In this document: positions 44,981-56,658 of the stretch, one piece after another
Layout: every line of letters starts with the position of its first letter
Position numbering within the stretch: position 1 is the first letter of the stretch
Made by a program: the position numbers and the translations under genes
NCBI GenBank assembly: GCA_902806595.1
Contig: CADCXC010000037.1
Location: forward strand, 2,232,001 to 2,296,000
Reading direction: 5' to 3'
DNA: 64,000 nt
From: Pyrenopolyporus hunteri
Taxonomy: Eukaryota; Ascomycota; Sordariomycetes; Xylariales; Hypoxylaceae
The notes under the pieces: generated by a model
Told to the model about the DNA's origin: nothing
Databases searched by the model: none
What the model saw: only the letters and a program-made list of their open reading frames with translations

Positions 44981-46653
44981 TTACCGAGGAGGTATTACGA
45001 AGACCTTTTCAACATCCGGGCAGTCAGGGTTCAATAATCGATATTCAAATATGTTTTTAGCCTTCGCCTCTTTCGCCTCCGTTACCATTTTCTCCATCTC
45101 CTTACCTAAGGATTGAAGTACCTTAGCAAATCGCTCTTCTTGTACCTGAGATGCCCGAAAGTCCGGGGGCTCCCACGTAGAATATAGTTTTAAGTGAGAT
45201 TGTCTCATCCCGAATACGGAGGTCATGTTGACTAAAGTATGGTAGCAAAGCCAACAAGGCCCTTTACTGCATCCGATATAGTCGAAGAACTTCGAATTGT
45301 CGTGCGTCAGCAGAAACTCTAGCACCTGCATCTCGCAGTGTTTCAAGTTACAGATCCATCGATTTTCATCAGATACGGATTGCACTGGTCCATTGGGTAG
45401 TTCATTAGTACGCGACACCCGTACCATCTCACGGACGCCGGGTGTTTCTCCCACTTGAACAGCGTAATAACAGCTAGGGCAAAATCGAGACAGAGGAAGC
45501 CCTATCGGAAGTTGATAGACGTCAGATGCTTCTCTAATTAAACTCAGCTCTTCCGCGCTAATCTTCCCTGCCTCGATTGCAGCCTGACGAAATGTACACA
45601 ATTTTAAATAACGGCCATTTTTACTTGAGTCGGGTAAAAACCGAATCTGTAAAGTAGCCGAGCAATGCTGGGCTTTGAAGCACACAATATCATGCCAGGC
45701 GCGGCGGTAATTCGCCGTCTCGTATATTAGGCGTCGAACCTTCCTTAAAGAATTCCGTATCTCTTTTCGCTTTTCGTTCTCGCTTTCCGTGCGGCTATGT
45801 TCAATGAGCCTCGAGTCCAGGTTGTTGAAGAGATTGCCTGCATCGGAGCTGTTGGATTCCAGGAACTCGAAGCATGACATCGTGATTTTGTCCGCATCTT
45901 CGCGTTGGAAGTCCTTAGGAGAATTAGTATTCTATGATGCTGGAGCTGAATCCCTTACATAGTACATACATAGAACTTATTAGAAAATAACTTCATCAAT
46001 AAATCCAGGATCCCCAAGAGGCCATTCATAGCGTTTTTATAGTAATATTGGTCCTTAATCCAGTCTTTTATAGCTGGCAACTTAGTTTTCCTTTCGATAT
46101 CAATACATTTCTGAGAAACAGACTTATAAATACTCATTTTGCAGTTCTCGAGGATAGTTATCCACAGATAGCTGTCTCCGTCTCTAGAAGAACCAGTAGC
46201 GCTTTCCGAGAACCACTCCTTAATACGGCAGGAAAAATGATTAATATTGTGGTAGTCGTTTCTTCGTGCACGGAAAGGGTCGTTCCTAGACACGTAGAGA
46301 GTGTAAGTATCTTGTTTTTTACCGCCCCATTCCATTGCCGTTGCGACGACACCTTTATATCCTTGTCGGGCGAAGATTAAAGCGAAGGAATCAAGAATAT
46401 TTTTTCCAAAACGTTCCCCTTGGCTTTTCTCCGTTATATCGTCTCGTAGTAACCCGATACTTGGCCGCGGATCTTGAGGTGAAAATATCTTGCTATCGAC
46501 TTGGAGCTCAACCTGACATTGCTGGTTTCGTAGGTGATCTAATACGAAGGCGTTGGAATAAAAATTCACTTCAAAGTCTGCGTCAACGTTATGGAATATC
46601 ATACTACCACGCATGGTGGAGGATTTCCCACATTTGTGACATACACTGGGCAT
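44981..46653 (-). CDS. OTT_1508-type nucleic-acid deaminase-like protein
   Basis: Exons 46653-45970 and 45913-44981 (56-nt phase-0 intron, donor GTATGT, branch ACTAAT) give 538 residues. The N-terminal half has a CHKC pair and a DSFALIFARQGYKGVVATAM segment, the kind of region that precedes the deaminase domain in fungal family members. The C-terminal half holds the deaminase signature HCEMQ (His420, Glu422) and PCWLC (Cys448, Cys451) within YIGCSKGPCWLCYHTL. These are the zinc-binding HxE...PCxxC residues of the cytidine-deaminase fold. OTT_1508-like deaminases are expanded in fungi, and their substrates are unknown. All four catalytic residues are present, so it may be active. It stands isolated between gene-poor flanks and its codon use is less biased than neighbours. 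Confidence 0.85.
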
Positions 46654-47577
46654 GATATAAACTCGGTTGGTAGACTCCGATATGCTTTTGTCAAGGTGAC
46701 TTGTGGAGTCAAGACTGGGAATTATATGGAAAGCAACATATATATGATTTTATTATAATTATTATATACCCGCCTCTTTTGATCTCCTGGTTAACAACGG
46801 AGATTACCTGGCGACTAGACTGTGAACTGTCTGATATCTTGTCTGAGTTGCCACGCTACAATTTCATGAAACGAATCGAACCGGATACGCCGAGCTAGTG
46901 GTTATTATGGGTGGCGCATTGTGATATGTTAGTGTTTCGCTATCTGTATAGTCACCCTCTCCCCTATATTTAAGTAGAACCTATAGGTACACAATATTTA
47001 GTATTATCTGATGATGGTCTATATCTCTAAAATACTCTTCCATATACGAGCCGAAAATACATAGAGGCTATAGTCGCTACTATGGAACTTACTAGAGTAA
47101 GATGCCGTGGCAGGGGGGTGGGATAGGATTTCACAGTTTAAGCGTTACAAATATAGTGTGTTGGCACATACTAGGGTCACGTAACAGTGCTTCAAACTTA
47201 CACCACTACGACACGATGCCTCTTCATGAATGGCTATATGGCTTGTCTCATTGTATCTGACTCAGATATCCTGCGTCCGTAAAGGTGGCCGATGACTTGT
47301 AGTTATGGTGAGGGATTGCCTGGTCACGCATAGAATGGAAGATAGGGGGGGCTAATAACCGTTTGAAGCATATACTTTATAGTTGCATCGGAAGTTTCGA
47401 CGGCCCGCATTAAAAACCAGGTCCCCCAAAAATTCAAATATTCAATTGCACAAAGCGTCCAGCTCAAACAGCTCAAAAACATCGCCGGAGCGGTTTGTCC
47501 CAACTACTTCGACCTTGCGCCGGCCAGATTGCGAACTTGATCGCGAGTCGGGTAAAGCTCGCAGGACGGTTGTCAAG
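46654..47577. other. Divergent intergenic region
   Basis: Promoter side of both the deaminase gene (-) and the mitochondrial ribosomal protein gene (+). The frame of the latter stays open upstream to an ATG at 47383, an alternative longer start. No other gene seen. Confidence 0.5.
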
Positions 47578-48470
47578 ATGGTGAACCCAGGGAAGCGCAT
47601 GCACAAATTACAAGCCGTAAGTTGGTTCCTCACTTTTCTATTCTGCGTCTACGCTCGTCTCTTCATGTTGCGAAAATCTGCTGCTAACGTACCGATCCAG
47701 AAGGTAAAGCGCATAGCCTACTAGACTACAAGGGCTTATGTTCTGATGTAGGCCTTCTCCTAGGTATTGGCGATACGGCATGGCCCAGGAGCAGCGATAT
47801 TACCGCCTGAGATTACGCGGATACACATGGATTTCGCAATAAGGTGGAATGATGGACACTTTGGCCCCAGGTATGCCGTCTTGCCCTGACTTTGGCCTTC
47901 CCCGGGTAATTGCTTCTCCATTGTACGGGGTGGAACTGGCTCGCTAACCGCCTCTCTCTGTTCCCCGAGTATAGGAAATTCTGGAAAATATGTCTTCCTC
48001 GTCTAAAATTTTGGAACCCAGCAGTACCCATGATCATAAATCGGACGCGAGATCAATCGGCGCCGGCCAAGATGTCCATCTACTTCCGGCAAGCCTCGTT
48101 ATCCTCCGATATTCCCGCTGCCTTAAGTACCAAGCTCAGTACAATGCCGTTGGCACAGCAGCCACACTCGAGTACGGAGAACGAGCACCCGGCGCCCGAA
48201 CCCGAGGAGGGGGAGCGTGTCGTCACAATAGACATGAAGGGCGTACATTCAGACGATATCTTCGCCGAGTTCATGTCTAAGACGGGTGCCACTCCTGTCC
48301 AACCGACCGCGGACGAGCAAGCGGAGATGCGCCAGCTCGAAGAACTCACCGAGAGAGCTGCCATCGATCGGGCTATTGTTAAGAAATACCTCGACGACAA
48401 GAAGCGCGAGGAGCGCATGCTAGCCCTGGCCCACCAAGAGGCCGAGGCCATCAAGCAGGCTAACCAGTAG
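47578..48470 (+). CDS. mrp49: Mitochondrial ribosomal protein, L51/S25/CI-B8 domain (mL61/MRP49 type)
   Basis: Exons 47578-47616, 47701-47703, 47764-47870 and 47975-48470 give 214 residues. The domain (about 15-85) reads VLAIRHGPGAAILPPEITRI, HMDFAIRWNDGHFGPRKFW and LPRLKFWNPAVPM, typical of the thioredoxin-like L51/S25/CI-B8 fold found in mitochondrial ribosomal proteins and one complex I subunit. The MVNPGKRMHKLQ start and KFW...LPRLK...NPAVP order fit fungal MRP49/mL61. A charged, helical extension (about 120-214) follows. The second exon would be a 3-nt AAG (one Lys), flanked by a CTAAC-CAG acceptor and a GTAAAG donor; skipping keeps frame. The AAGATGG context supports this start. Confidence 0.88.
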
Positions 48471-49453
48471 GCGAAGGGGCATTGATATATCCCCGTTTCG
48501 CAAATTTTAAATCGGAAAAGAGTCTTTACTCTAGCAAAGAAGGAGGCCGATGATAAGCCCGATAGGAGCAACGACTATCTACCAAGATGTCCCTTGCGTC
48601 TGGCTCATCGCCCTACCTGTATCAAGAATTGTATCATACGGAATCACCCAGCGCATAAAGCCGCAGAGGCAATGTATATGAACGAAGGAAGTATATACTG
48701 CACCTCCCGCGAGAGGCGGCAACCATGACAGGATACCTACAACTCCAGGTACCGGATGAATAAAAAAGAAAAGCCCACCAAAATGAGAAGAAATGTATGA
48801 ACTCCTTCTCCGTCTCTCTTTTTCTCTTCTCAAGCACAATCCCCACTCCGTACAAAACACACCTTGCATACACTCTGAGATATTCTGCCCTGATCGCCAT
48901 GGCTTATCTCAATTTTGCGTCAAGGAAGAGCAAAATGACCACATTCCTATTCACCGTGGCCTCCTTTTATTCTAAAGGTGCATGGTTTATTTTGCTGGCC
49001 TACATCCTACTTAATATATTGCCTCTGTCTTCGGCGCCTATAGTTGGGCTCTAGCTCTTTACCAGAGCCGGATAAACGCCTTGGTAGCTAAGGAGCTTTG
49101 TAATAGATGGCTCACAGAAGACCATATTCAATAGATTACGTACAGGTAGGGCAGTCCTCCCACTTCTTCCCCTAGTGATATTGGTTGCGCTTCTTTATAA
49201 ATCATGTGATAGTGAGAATAGTATCGTATTTACTACAATGTGTTCGTAGCTCATTCTATATAAAGCCCAGCATTATGTTAAGTAGGTATACAATATTAAA
49301 ACAGCTCCTGCCCTTAGGGCACACATATTTGAGTCCCTCTCCTTTTACTACCCCTCCGTCAACTCTACCGTTTATTCTTATATGGACTCGTACGTACTTC
49401 CATTACAGTAAGTCACTCACCAAACCAACCTAACACAAAGGAAAATGTATATT
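48471..49453. other. Convergent 3' spacer between the mitochondrial ribosomal gene and MUG190
   Basis: Short hydrophobic ORFs occur on both strands (for example 48797-49054, +) but none has recognisable features. Confidence 0.45.
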
Positions 49454-52400
49454 TTATACCTCGGTCTCAACATCAGGTTGTCGCCCGCTCAGCGCACCCA
49501 TATGCGTGACCCGCCGAATAGCGAACTTGGCCTCGTTTTTCGCGAACTGCGCGTTGCGCAACGGCCGCCACTGCATCAACCCCCGGTGCTGCCGGTGCAG
49601 ATCTCGGCTCTTGTCCCGGTACTCCTTGTACTGCTTGATCGGGTTGAGGCTAGTCCGGCTGCGCCCCGAGTCCGTCGTCGCCTGCGTCAGCGCGCTGCCG
49701 CTGGTGCTTGGGCGCCCGTCCTCGGACGCCTGGGGGCTGGAAGTCGTCGCGTCTTTCACGCCTAGGTCTTCTTTGCTGGATTGGAGCTTCGCTGCTGCTA
49801 CCGGGTCGTCAACTCCGTTGTCGGTTGCGGTGCCGTTGGGGACGTCGTCGGAGTCGGAATCAGATTCATACTCTGTCTCGTCGCGGCCCTCGCGTCCCGT
49901 CATGAGCTCCGCCGGGTCTTTGCCGAACGCACCCGTCCAATCCGTACCGTCCTTCGCGAGCCACTTCCGCCGCTCCTCCTCGGGCGCCATGGCAAGCACG
50001 TCACGGGCCTTCGTCAGCGACTCCTCGTGCAGCTTCTGTACGGTCGGGGGTACCTCCCTGGTGACCTGTTCCTGGCGGACGCCCTCGGCGAAGCAGGCCT
50101 CCCAGGACTCGATGGTCTCGCGGGAATCGTTGTCGCTGACGAAGCGCAGGTGGTCGCGGTCCGTACCCGCTTTGAATCGTCCGCGGAACCGCAGACGCCC
50201 AACTTCTTCGATGTGCAGATCCGGCACGGACTGGTAGTTGGCGGGCGTGATGAAGTTCTGTGAGAGCCGCATCGCGTTGTCGCACCGCCACACGGGGATA
50301 TCGAAGTCCGTATCCTCGTTGTCGACGAGCTCTTGCAGCCATATCGCGGCGAAGTGTTCCGCGTGCCGGTGCCCTGGTAGATGGAACTCGAAGAATACAG
50401 GAGACCGGTAGCGGTACCGCACGGGTAGGCGGGGTCGCGGGTTGTTGGTCACGCCGCTGATGTTCCATGTTAGGTTATCGCCGTCTACAGAGCATTGCTC
50501 TCGCTTGACGCTCGCCGAGCTACCGCCTGTTCGAAGCCGCAGCTTTACTTTGCCTTTGCCGGAACCGGTGAAGGCCGAGGTGATCCTGTCAGATGTGAAT
50601 TCGAAAGTGCCGACGTCCCAGCCGAGTTGCGAGGGTGGTAGCTTAAGTTCGACAGATCGGAATAGTAAGGAGATGCGGATGCGGCCGAAACCGATTCCGC
50701 CGTCAAGAGGGTACCATCGCGTGACCTTATTATACTATGTTAGATGCGGTCCCAAGGTAGGGCTCAGGGCCTGTGTTCGACTTACCTGGCTGCTCGTCTG
50801 CATTAGGTCGGAAATTCTAAGAGGAACCACACCGATGATAGGGTCGTGCTGCCTGTTCCGGGAGTCGCGAACCGTAACGGTAACGATGGTAGACCTCCAG
50901 TCCCGGATGAAGCGCTCGGTACCCGCGTTGAAGATTGGCTTCGAAGAAACGACCTTCGTTCGAGTTTTATAGACCTGTAAACCGCATTAGCGGAAGGATA
51001 TAGTAGGGAAACGATGAAACTTACCAATTCGTCATTGAGCAGGATGGTGCAGTAAGAACTCGGTAGTTTCTTGCTCGTCTCCTCCTTGATCTCACCAGCA
51101 TCACGAGCGGGCTCGTACTCTCTACCTCCCTTGCGCTTCCCACCTTCTGAGCCCTTAACATTCGCTAGTTCGAGGTTAACGATTTGGTGAATGACAATGC
51201 TAAGAATACCAGAAGGCCACAATGGGTCCGGCGGGGTATGCACAACAGCATCTTCCTCGCTGCTCTGAATAGCTCCCTTGTCGTCTTGCAACTCCTTCTT
51301 ATCGCGGATCTCCTTAGGTAAACTGAGGTCCTTGCCGTCGGTACGCAGAGCCGCGCGGAACTGCGTCTTGGCGAAGTACCCGACTTCCCAGTGTAACTCG
51401 CCGGGCATGCTGCTCTCGGCCTTGACGCCGCGCAGCTTGGAGACTTGCTGGAACATTTTGCCGGGATGCTGGATGAGTTTTTGGAGGGAGAGCTCGACCT
51501 TGCCGACAACATCATCCGCGCTCGACCGGTCGCTGTCCCAAAGTTCCATCGATAACTGCTCGTCCGCCTTAATCAGATCTGGCGTGACGGTCAATGCGCA
51601 GCTCTCCTCGAATACCGGGTTCAGATCGTCCTGGATAACCCGGGTGCAATACATCGGCTTCCCGAACTTGGAAAAGCTAACCGTGATATACGGGTCTGAG
51701 CCGCCGCCCTCGGATCCTCGTCGGTCTTGCTTCGATAATCCAACTGCCTTGTGAATCCGCACGAAGAGGACGCCCAAGGCGTTCGTATCCTTTTGGATAT
51801 CGTCGCCCGATAGCATCTTCGCGAGGTCGAGGGATAGCGACTTGGGCGCGACGTACATGCTCGCGGCGGTCTTGATAGCCCAGTTAACGAAGTTAGAGAT
51901 CACCGGGAGGTTAAGTATGTTGACACCGCGCTCGATCATCGGGGTACAGCCGGCCTCAACCTTGGGCACGCCCATGAGCGTGAGGGTGACTGTTTTCAAG
52001 AATGGCGGTTCCGGGGTCATTTGAAGCCGAAGGCGCACGGTTCCTACCAAGCTGATCAATTCGACCCCTAATATACGGTCAGCAGCTGTATCGAGGTCAA
52101 ATACTTATGATTACGGTACTTACAAATAGGCAGAGGGATGCCGAATAATCCCTTGATACCAAGGTAGAAAACCAGCTGCATGCCCATATTCTGAGCTTTC
52201 GCCGAGATGGTTTCGGCCGAGGGTTTCGCATGGTATGCGAAAGACACTTCCAGGTTATAATAGTCACCACCTTCTTCATCGGCGGCAAGCTCCTCTGGAT
52301 CCTTGACCTTTGCGTTCTCCTTGTGCATCTCGTCTTTCAACTCCTTCATATGGTTGTCAGGGAGAGCCCGGAGACTCAGGATCCGGATAGGGTTGTTGCC

Positions 52401-53413
52401 CTGGTTGATATCGGCCACTCTAACGTTCTCGATGATTCCTGGGACGGATGCTTGCATGACGTCCTGGTTTTGTTAGCGCCCATTTTATTCGAATATAACG
52501 TGAAAAAGGGGTGATATACCTCGAGGGTATCGGCCACTGCGGCGAACATATCCGGGTTTATCAAGCCCCAAACAATACCTAGCAGAGTGTTCATCCACTC
52601 CACCGACTCGGGAATCAAATTAGCCACGGCGGTCTCGCCGCGCCTCTGCTCGCTCGACCACTCGAAATCCCTGCCCCGCCTAACCAAGTCCTTCATCCAG
52701 AGGAAAATCCCAGACGAGACGCAAACAGCCAGGGGAACCAGGCCCAGCAGGCTGCCGCCGAAGAACTTGCCGACGAAGATGATGGCGAGGAAGACGCCGA
52801 TGCACAGCACCGTCGCCCGCTGCTCGATGATGGCGTACATGGGCTCGTAGCTCACCGACGGCGTCGGGTGGAACAGGATGTTCGTCTTCTCCCCGTGGAT
52901 CGGCACGTCCGACGTCGCCCCCGCGGCCACCGGGTCCGGCGGCGCCGTCACGTCCTGGGCCCGCCTGTATTCCTCGCCCGACTGCGTCGGCTCCGTTTTT
53001 ACCGTCGCTTCCTTGCCTAGGTTGGCGTTTGGTACGGAGAGCTGGTTTCTTTGTTAGTTATGACGTTTATTCTTGATATCTAAACGAGTTTGAAGGACTG
53101 GGAACTTAAGAGAACTTACACGGGGCTCCTCCGCTGCCCTCACGAAATCGGACCCGACATCGTCGATGGTGACCTCGCTGCCCGTGACCGGGTCGGTGAC
53201 GACTCGGCCGCGGCCGCGGTACCGCTCTAGCTCGTTCTTGTGCTCCTGGATATCCTTGTTCTTCCCATTCGCTTTGAGTTCGGCGTCGATCTTGGCATCT
53301 CGCTCCTTTTTCTCTCTGTCGAGAGAGGCGACGAATTCTTTGATGTTGGGGACTCGGTTGAGCCCCGAGTAGTGGCCGCTACCCGGGAAGTGGTGGTGCT
53401 GCTCGGAAGCCAT
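49454..53413 (-). CDS. mug190: MUG190-like membrane protein with SMP and C2 domains (membrane-contact lipid-transfer type)
   Basis: Exons 53413-53120, 53041-52520, 52463-52124, 52067-51025, 50974-50786 and 50725-49454 give 1219 residues; all phases agree. After a charged N-terminus comes a double hydrophobic stretch (ATVLCIGVFLAIIFVG ... LLGLVPLAVCVSSGIFLW, about 170-220). Next is an SMP lipid-binding domain (SVEWMNTLLGIVWGLINPDM ... PFLKTVTLTLMGVPKVEAGC). A C2 domain follows (LGVLFVRIHKAVGLSK, SDPYITVSFSKFGKP, LNPVFEE), and then a second C2-like region (LSIVIHQIVNLELAN ... IVTVTVRDSRNRQHDPIIG). The order is that of tricalbin/extended-synaptotagmin proteins and of fission-yeast Mug190. Such proteins move lipids at ER-plasma-membrane contacts (inferred here). 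The tail is acidic and disordered. Confidence 0.92.
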
Positions 53414-55281
53414 GACGTAGGGGTGTTATACGGTTAGAGAGGCTGTATAATACATAGAAAATGGCTTCTTTGGGGGGGTGGTGGTGTATAACTACGAGAA
53501 ACGCAGAAATAGTTATTAGACCAGGTGATCCTCCGCTCCTCTCGTCAGGCTATATTGAATAATAGCGACGAAGGAGGAAAATTATGCGTATCAGGGCTAC
53601 GACTCAGAGGCACGAGAAAGATAGGAAGATTAAAAAAAGCTGGGAGTCTAAAGAAACGAAACCCTGGAGATCTTAATGAGATATATTATTACATAGGAAG
53701 GGCAAGCTAAGCTACCAGGTAATCCGCATTTAAGGCTACCTAAGGAATGGACAGGTCTGTTCGGATAATAGGCAAGACAGTGTTGCATCATTCTTTTTTC
53801 CTAACGCGACTATCCTCCCTCTTTCAGCTGGGGGGAAAAAGTTGCTGCTAGTACGCCGTAGATGAATCGTGTTGCGCAGAGTGTATGACGTCGGTGGAGG
53901 GTCTGATTTTCTTTGACATGGGACAAGCGAGGGTGGGGACGGGGGAGGGTTACCTAAACATGCCTCTCTTGCACCCCGTCTCATTCGGCATCTTGCTTCC
54001 ATCCAAGGCATCACCTACATATGTACTATGGTACGTAGAACGGAGCAGGGGGTAGGAATGGAATGTCATGGCCCCCCCTCCCCACTCAAAAGTCTAGGCC
54101 TAGGGAGTCCCGTTTGCCATTCCGCGTCGTTAATTGTCGAGTTAATGGCCCTAGTACTTTAGAACTCGAATGCTACCTTGGCCGGGTGTCATAGTGATCT
54201 TGGCGATGCGAACCACCGGACTGGGACGTCTTATCTTGGCTTCTAAAGCTTGTTAGAACTTGTTTTGTCATCGAAGTCGCCTTGTTTAAAGGTCGAGTCG
54301 TTCTTTTTGCGTATATTTAGCATCTTGATGCTATTTATCTCGTCGTCTTACAGCAACTAGGCCATATGACTTGCCGCGCCAAGTCAGACTTACACACGCC
54401 CTGATTAGCACGTAGTCTTAGTCGTAAGACAAGCGTCGCTTATCGCCGATTATTGTTACTTCTGTATTTCAGCCATGTCGGGTTTACATACTCGTCAACT
54501 GGTTGAGCTGGGAAGATAATTAAAATAGCTACGATACTTAATCCTAGTTAAGTAGATTAGCGAGCGAAACCCCTCATGGAGTGTCAGTTCAAAACGTGGT
54601 TGTGTGGACTGGTGGGGTGGGAAGCATGGACAGGATCGACGACAAGGATCGAAACAGGCTTGCGTCATTCAGCTTCCAGAGCTACGAATATCAAACAAGT
54701 TTAATTCGTCCCAAGTTCGTCTCTGATTCGATCGGAATTTAGGTGCCGTCGGCCTCGTAAACAGTTCCCGATCTGGGTCGACAGGCGGTTTGTAACATAG
54801 ACCCCAAGTTGGGTCGTGAGACTCTAAGGACTTCGCTCTATACGATTCCACGAGCAGTCCTGCTGTTTAGTAGAGAGTTTGCTTGGTAAAAACAACAGTA
54901 CCTAACCTATATACACTCAGCGCCCTGCTAATTGTCACATACACTCTTAGGATAGGACTTATAGATGGTAGGTATATTCCGAATCATATCTCGAGTCTCA
55001 TATCAATCATCTCATGCTCATAGGTACCTAGGTATGCTGCGACCATTTTGCCCAGTCCAAACAACAAAATGCAATGCAATGGTATCAAAGAACGCCGATG
55101 CTGGCTCAACCAGGCCGCCTAATGCGCTCTTATGCCTTGCGGTATGCGTATAGTTCCCGCCCTCCCGTCACGCTAGAAACCCCAACTAAGATAATTCATT
55201 CGCCTTCGTTCTTCGCCGCTCCTAATTCCCACCCATCTAATCGTAACTGTCTACCATCGTATCATATCCTAACCCCGTTAA
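53414..55281. other. Intergenic region upstream of MUG190
   Basis: No gene recognised. A 60-codon minus-strand ORF (54669-54851) has no recognised motif. A GGTACCTAGGTA palindrome occurs at 55023. Confidence 0.45.
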
Positions 55282-56658
55282 TCATGACTGTCCATTATTC
55301 ACTAGGCCAGGTGGGGTCGATACGTCCCGTCCAGCTCCTATTCCAAAGTCTGCTAGACTAAGGGCCCCTGCTTTCGGTAGCGGTATTTTAAGTATCGGTA
55401 CTGCTGGTGTTTTCGTATCCGAGTCGACGCTATGAGGGGTCGTAGCCCTACTCGACTCTATACTGCTCACATCAGACATCTCGACGTCCATCTGATCCAC
55501 CGTCGAATCCGATTTCGGCTCGGCGGCCTCGACGCTAATCTGGGTTGCCGTCGCAGGTTCCGATGTAATCGCTTCTGTAGGCCCGGCCGTAGGTAAAGCA
55601 ATAGGCAAAGAACCAGATGTTCTAGGGGCGGAAGCTTCTGCAGCAGCCTTGAGAGCAGCTATGGCACCGCTCTCATTCTCGTCATCGTCTTGGCCGATAG
55701 TCCACACCCACTTGCGCCTCTTTTCCTTCTTCTTGCGCTTACGGATCCCGTCCGGTCTTGGCGAGAGAATTGGCGACTCCGTCCCTAAACCCGTCATCCG
55801 GCGCCGCATTTCCTCGAAAGGCCCAGGTGTCTCCCCACCGTCGCGTGTCTCGTCACCCGTATACGCCATCGCAAGGTCAAGTATCTTGTCAGAGTCTTCA
55901 ACAGCCGGCGAAGGTGTATATGGGGATGCATCGTCGGCGAGGAGCTCGACGTGAGACTTGATATACTTCTCCGTTGTAATGGTCTGCGTCAAAGGTGATA
56001 CATATCCCACATGCCTTACTCCCCTCTCTTGCAGCCGACGCGACTGTCTCATCTGCGAGATGGGCGATCTAGCGCTAATAGGCGGTAAGGGCGAATTGCG
56101 TAATATACTATGAAGAGATCTATCGCGGGTATACGGCGCTTTCACGGCCGGCACAAAAGGCGCGTAAACTACCCGACGCCGGGTTTGGGCGGGAGAAAAT
56201 GGGGTCTCCTGGTTGCTGTTTGTGCTGGCGGATGCGAATGTGTAATGGCTAGTTTCAGATGACTCGACAGCCCCGGCAGATAAGGGAGGAGTCGCCGTCA
56301 TAGTACTCGGGAACACCATATCCATCTGCTGGGCTGGCGATATAGGGTTGGCGGATAGAGGAGTATCTGGTAATGCTGCTGTAAAGGGCGTCTCTATCTT
56401 CAGTTTATGGGCCTTTAGGGATTCGGGATCGGTTTGGAGCTTTAGAGGCTGAAGAAGATTAATAGCCGTTAAAGGGGTTGACTGAACCGGCGTCGACCTT
56501 TCGATAGCCGTTACGTATTTATTCGATAGTGTATTGAAGGCCGTAGGTGACTTCGGATCAACATTGTTTGAGGTGGTCTTCGGCCTGACGCCGGACCCTA
56601 TAGATGGTTTGGTTTGAAGAGACAATCGAGGTCTCTTGGACGACTCGGGGCCCGCCAT
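55282..56658 (-). CDS. Conserved-looking disordered nuclear-type protein, uncharacterised
   Basis: Single exon, 458 residues, start MAGPESSKRPRLSL. Most of the chain is Ser/Thr/Pro-rich with many TP and SP sites (TPVQSTPLTA, TPFSPAQTRRR), suggesting cyclin-dependent-kinase phosphorylation. Ordered-looking islands are KSPTAFNTLSNKYVTAIERS (about 36-55), VRHVGYVSPLTQTITTEKYI (about 215-234) and, after a strongly basic run RKRKKKEKRRK (about 305), KWVWTIGQDDDENESGAIAA. The basic run is a likely nuclear localisation signal. The function is unknown to me. The head-to-head neighbour is the polymerase gene 2 kb away. Confidence 0.8.
   Translation of the reverse strand: MAGPESSKRPRLSLQTKPSIGSGVRPKTTSNNVDPKSPTAFNTLSNKYVTAIERSTPVQSTPLTAINLLQPLKLQTDPESLKAHKLKIETPFTAALPDTPLSANPISPAQQMDMVFPSTMTATPPLSAGAVESSETSHYTFASASTNSNQETPFSPAQTRRRVVYAPFVPAVKAPYTRDRSLHSILRNSPLPPISARSPISQMRQSRRLQERGVRHVGYVSPLTQTITTEKYIKSHVELLADDASPYTPSPAVEDSDKILDLAMAYTGDETRDGGETPGPFEEMRRRMTGLGTESPILSPRPDGIRKRKKKEKRRKWVWTIGQDDDENESGAIAALKAAAEASAPRTSGSLPIALPTAGPTEAITSEPATATQISVEAAEPKSDSTVDQMDVEMSDVSSIESSRATTPHSVDSDTKTPAVPILKIPLPKAGALSLADFGIGAGRDVSTPPGLVNNGQS

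Noticed and set aside
48797..49054. 85-codon hydrophobic plus-strand ORF
   Set aside because: Low-complexity hydrophobic translation of A+T-rich spacer; could be a 3'-UTR artefact.
49506..50237. Plus-strand ORF of 243 codons
   Set aside because: It lies antisense inside the MUG190-like coding exon and its composition is that of a shadow frame in G+C-rich DNA.
54669..54851. 60-codon minus-strand ORF
   Set aside because: Starts with GTG, has no homology I can recall, and is flanked by stops.
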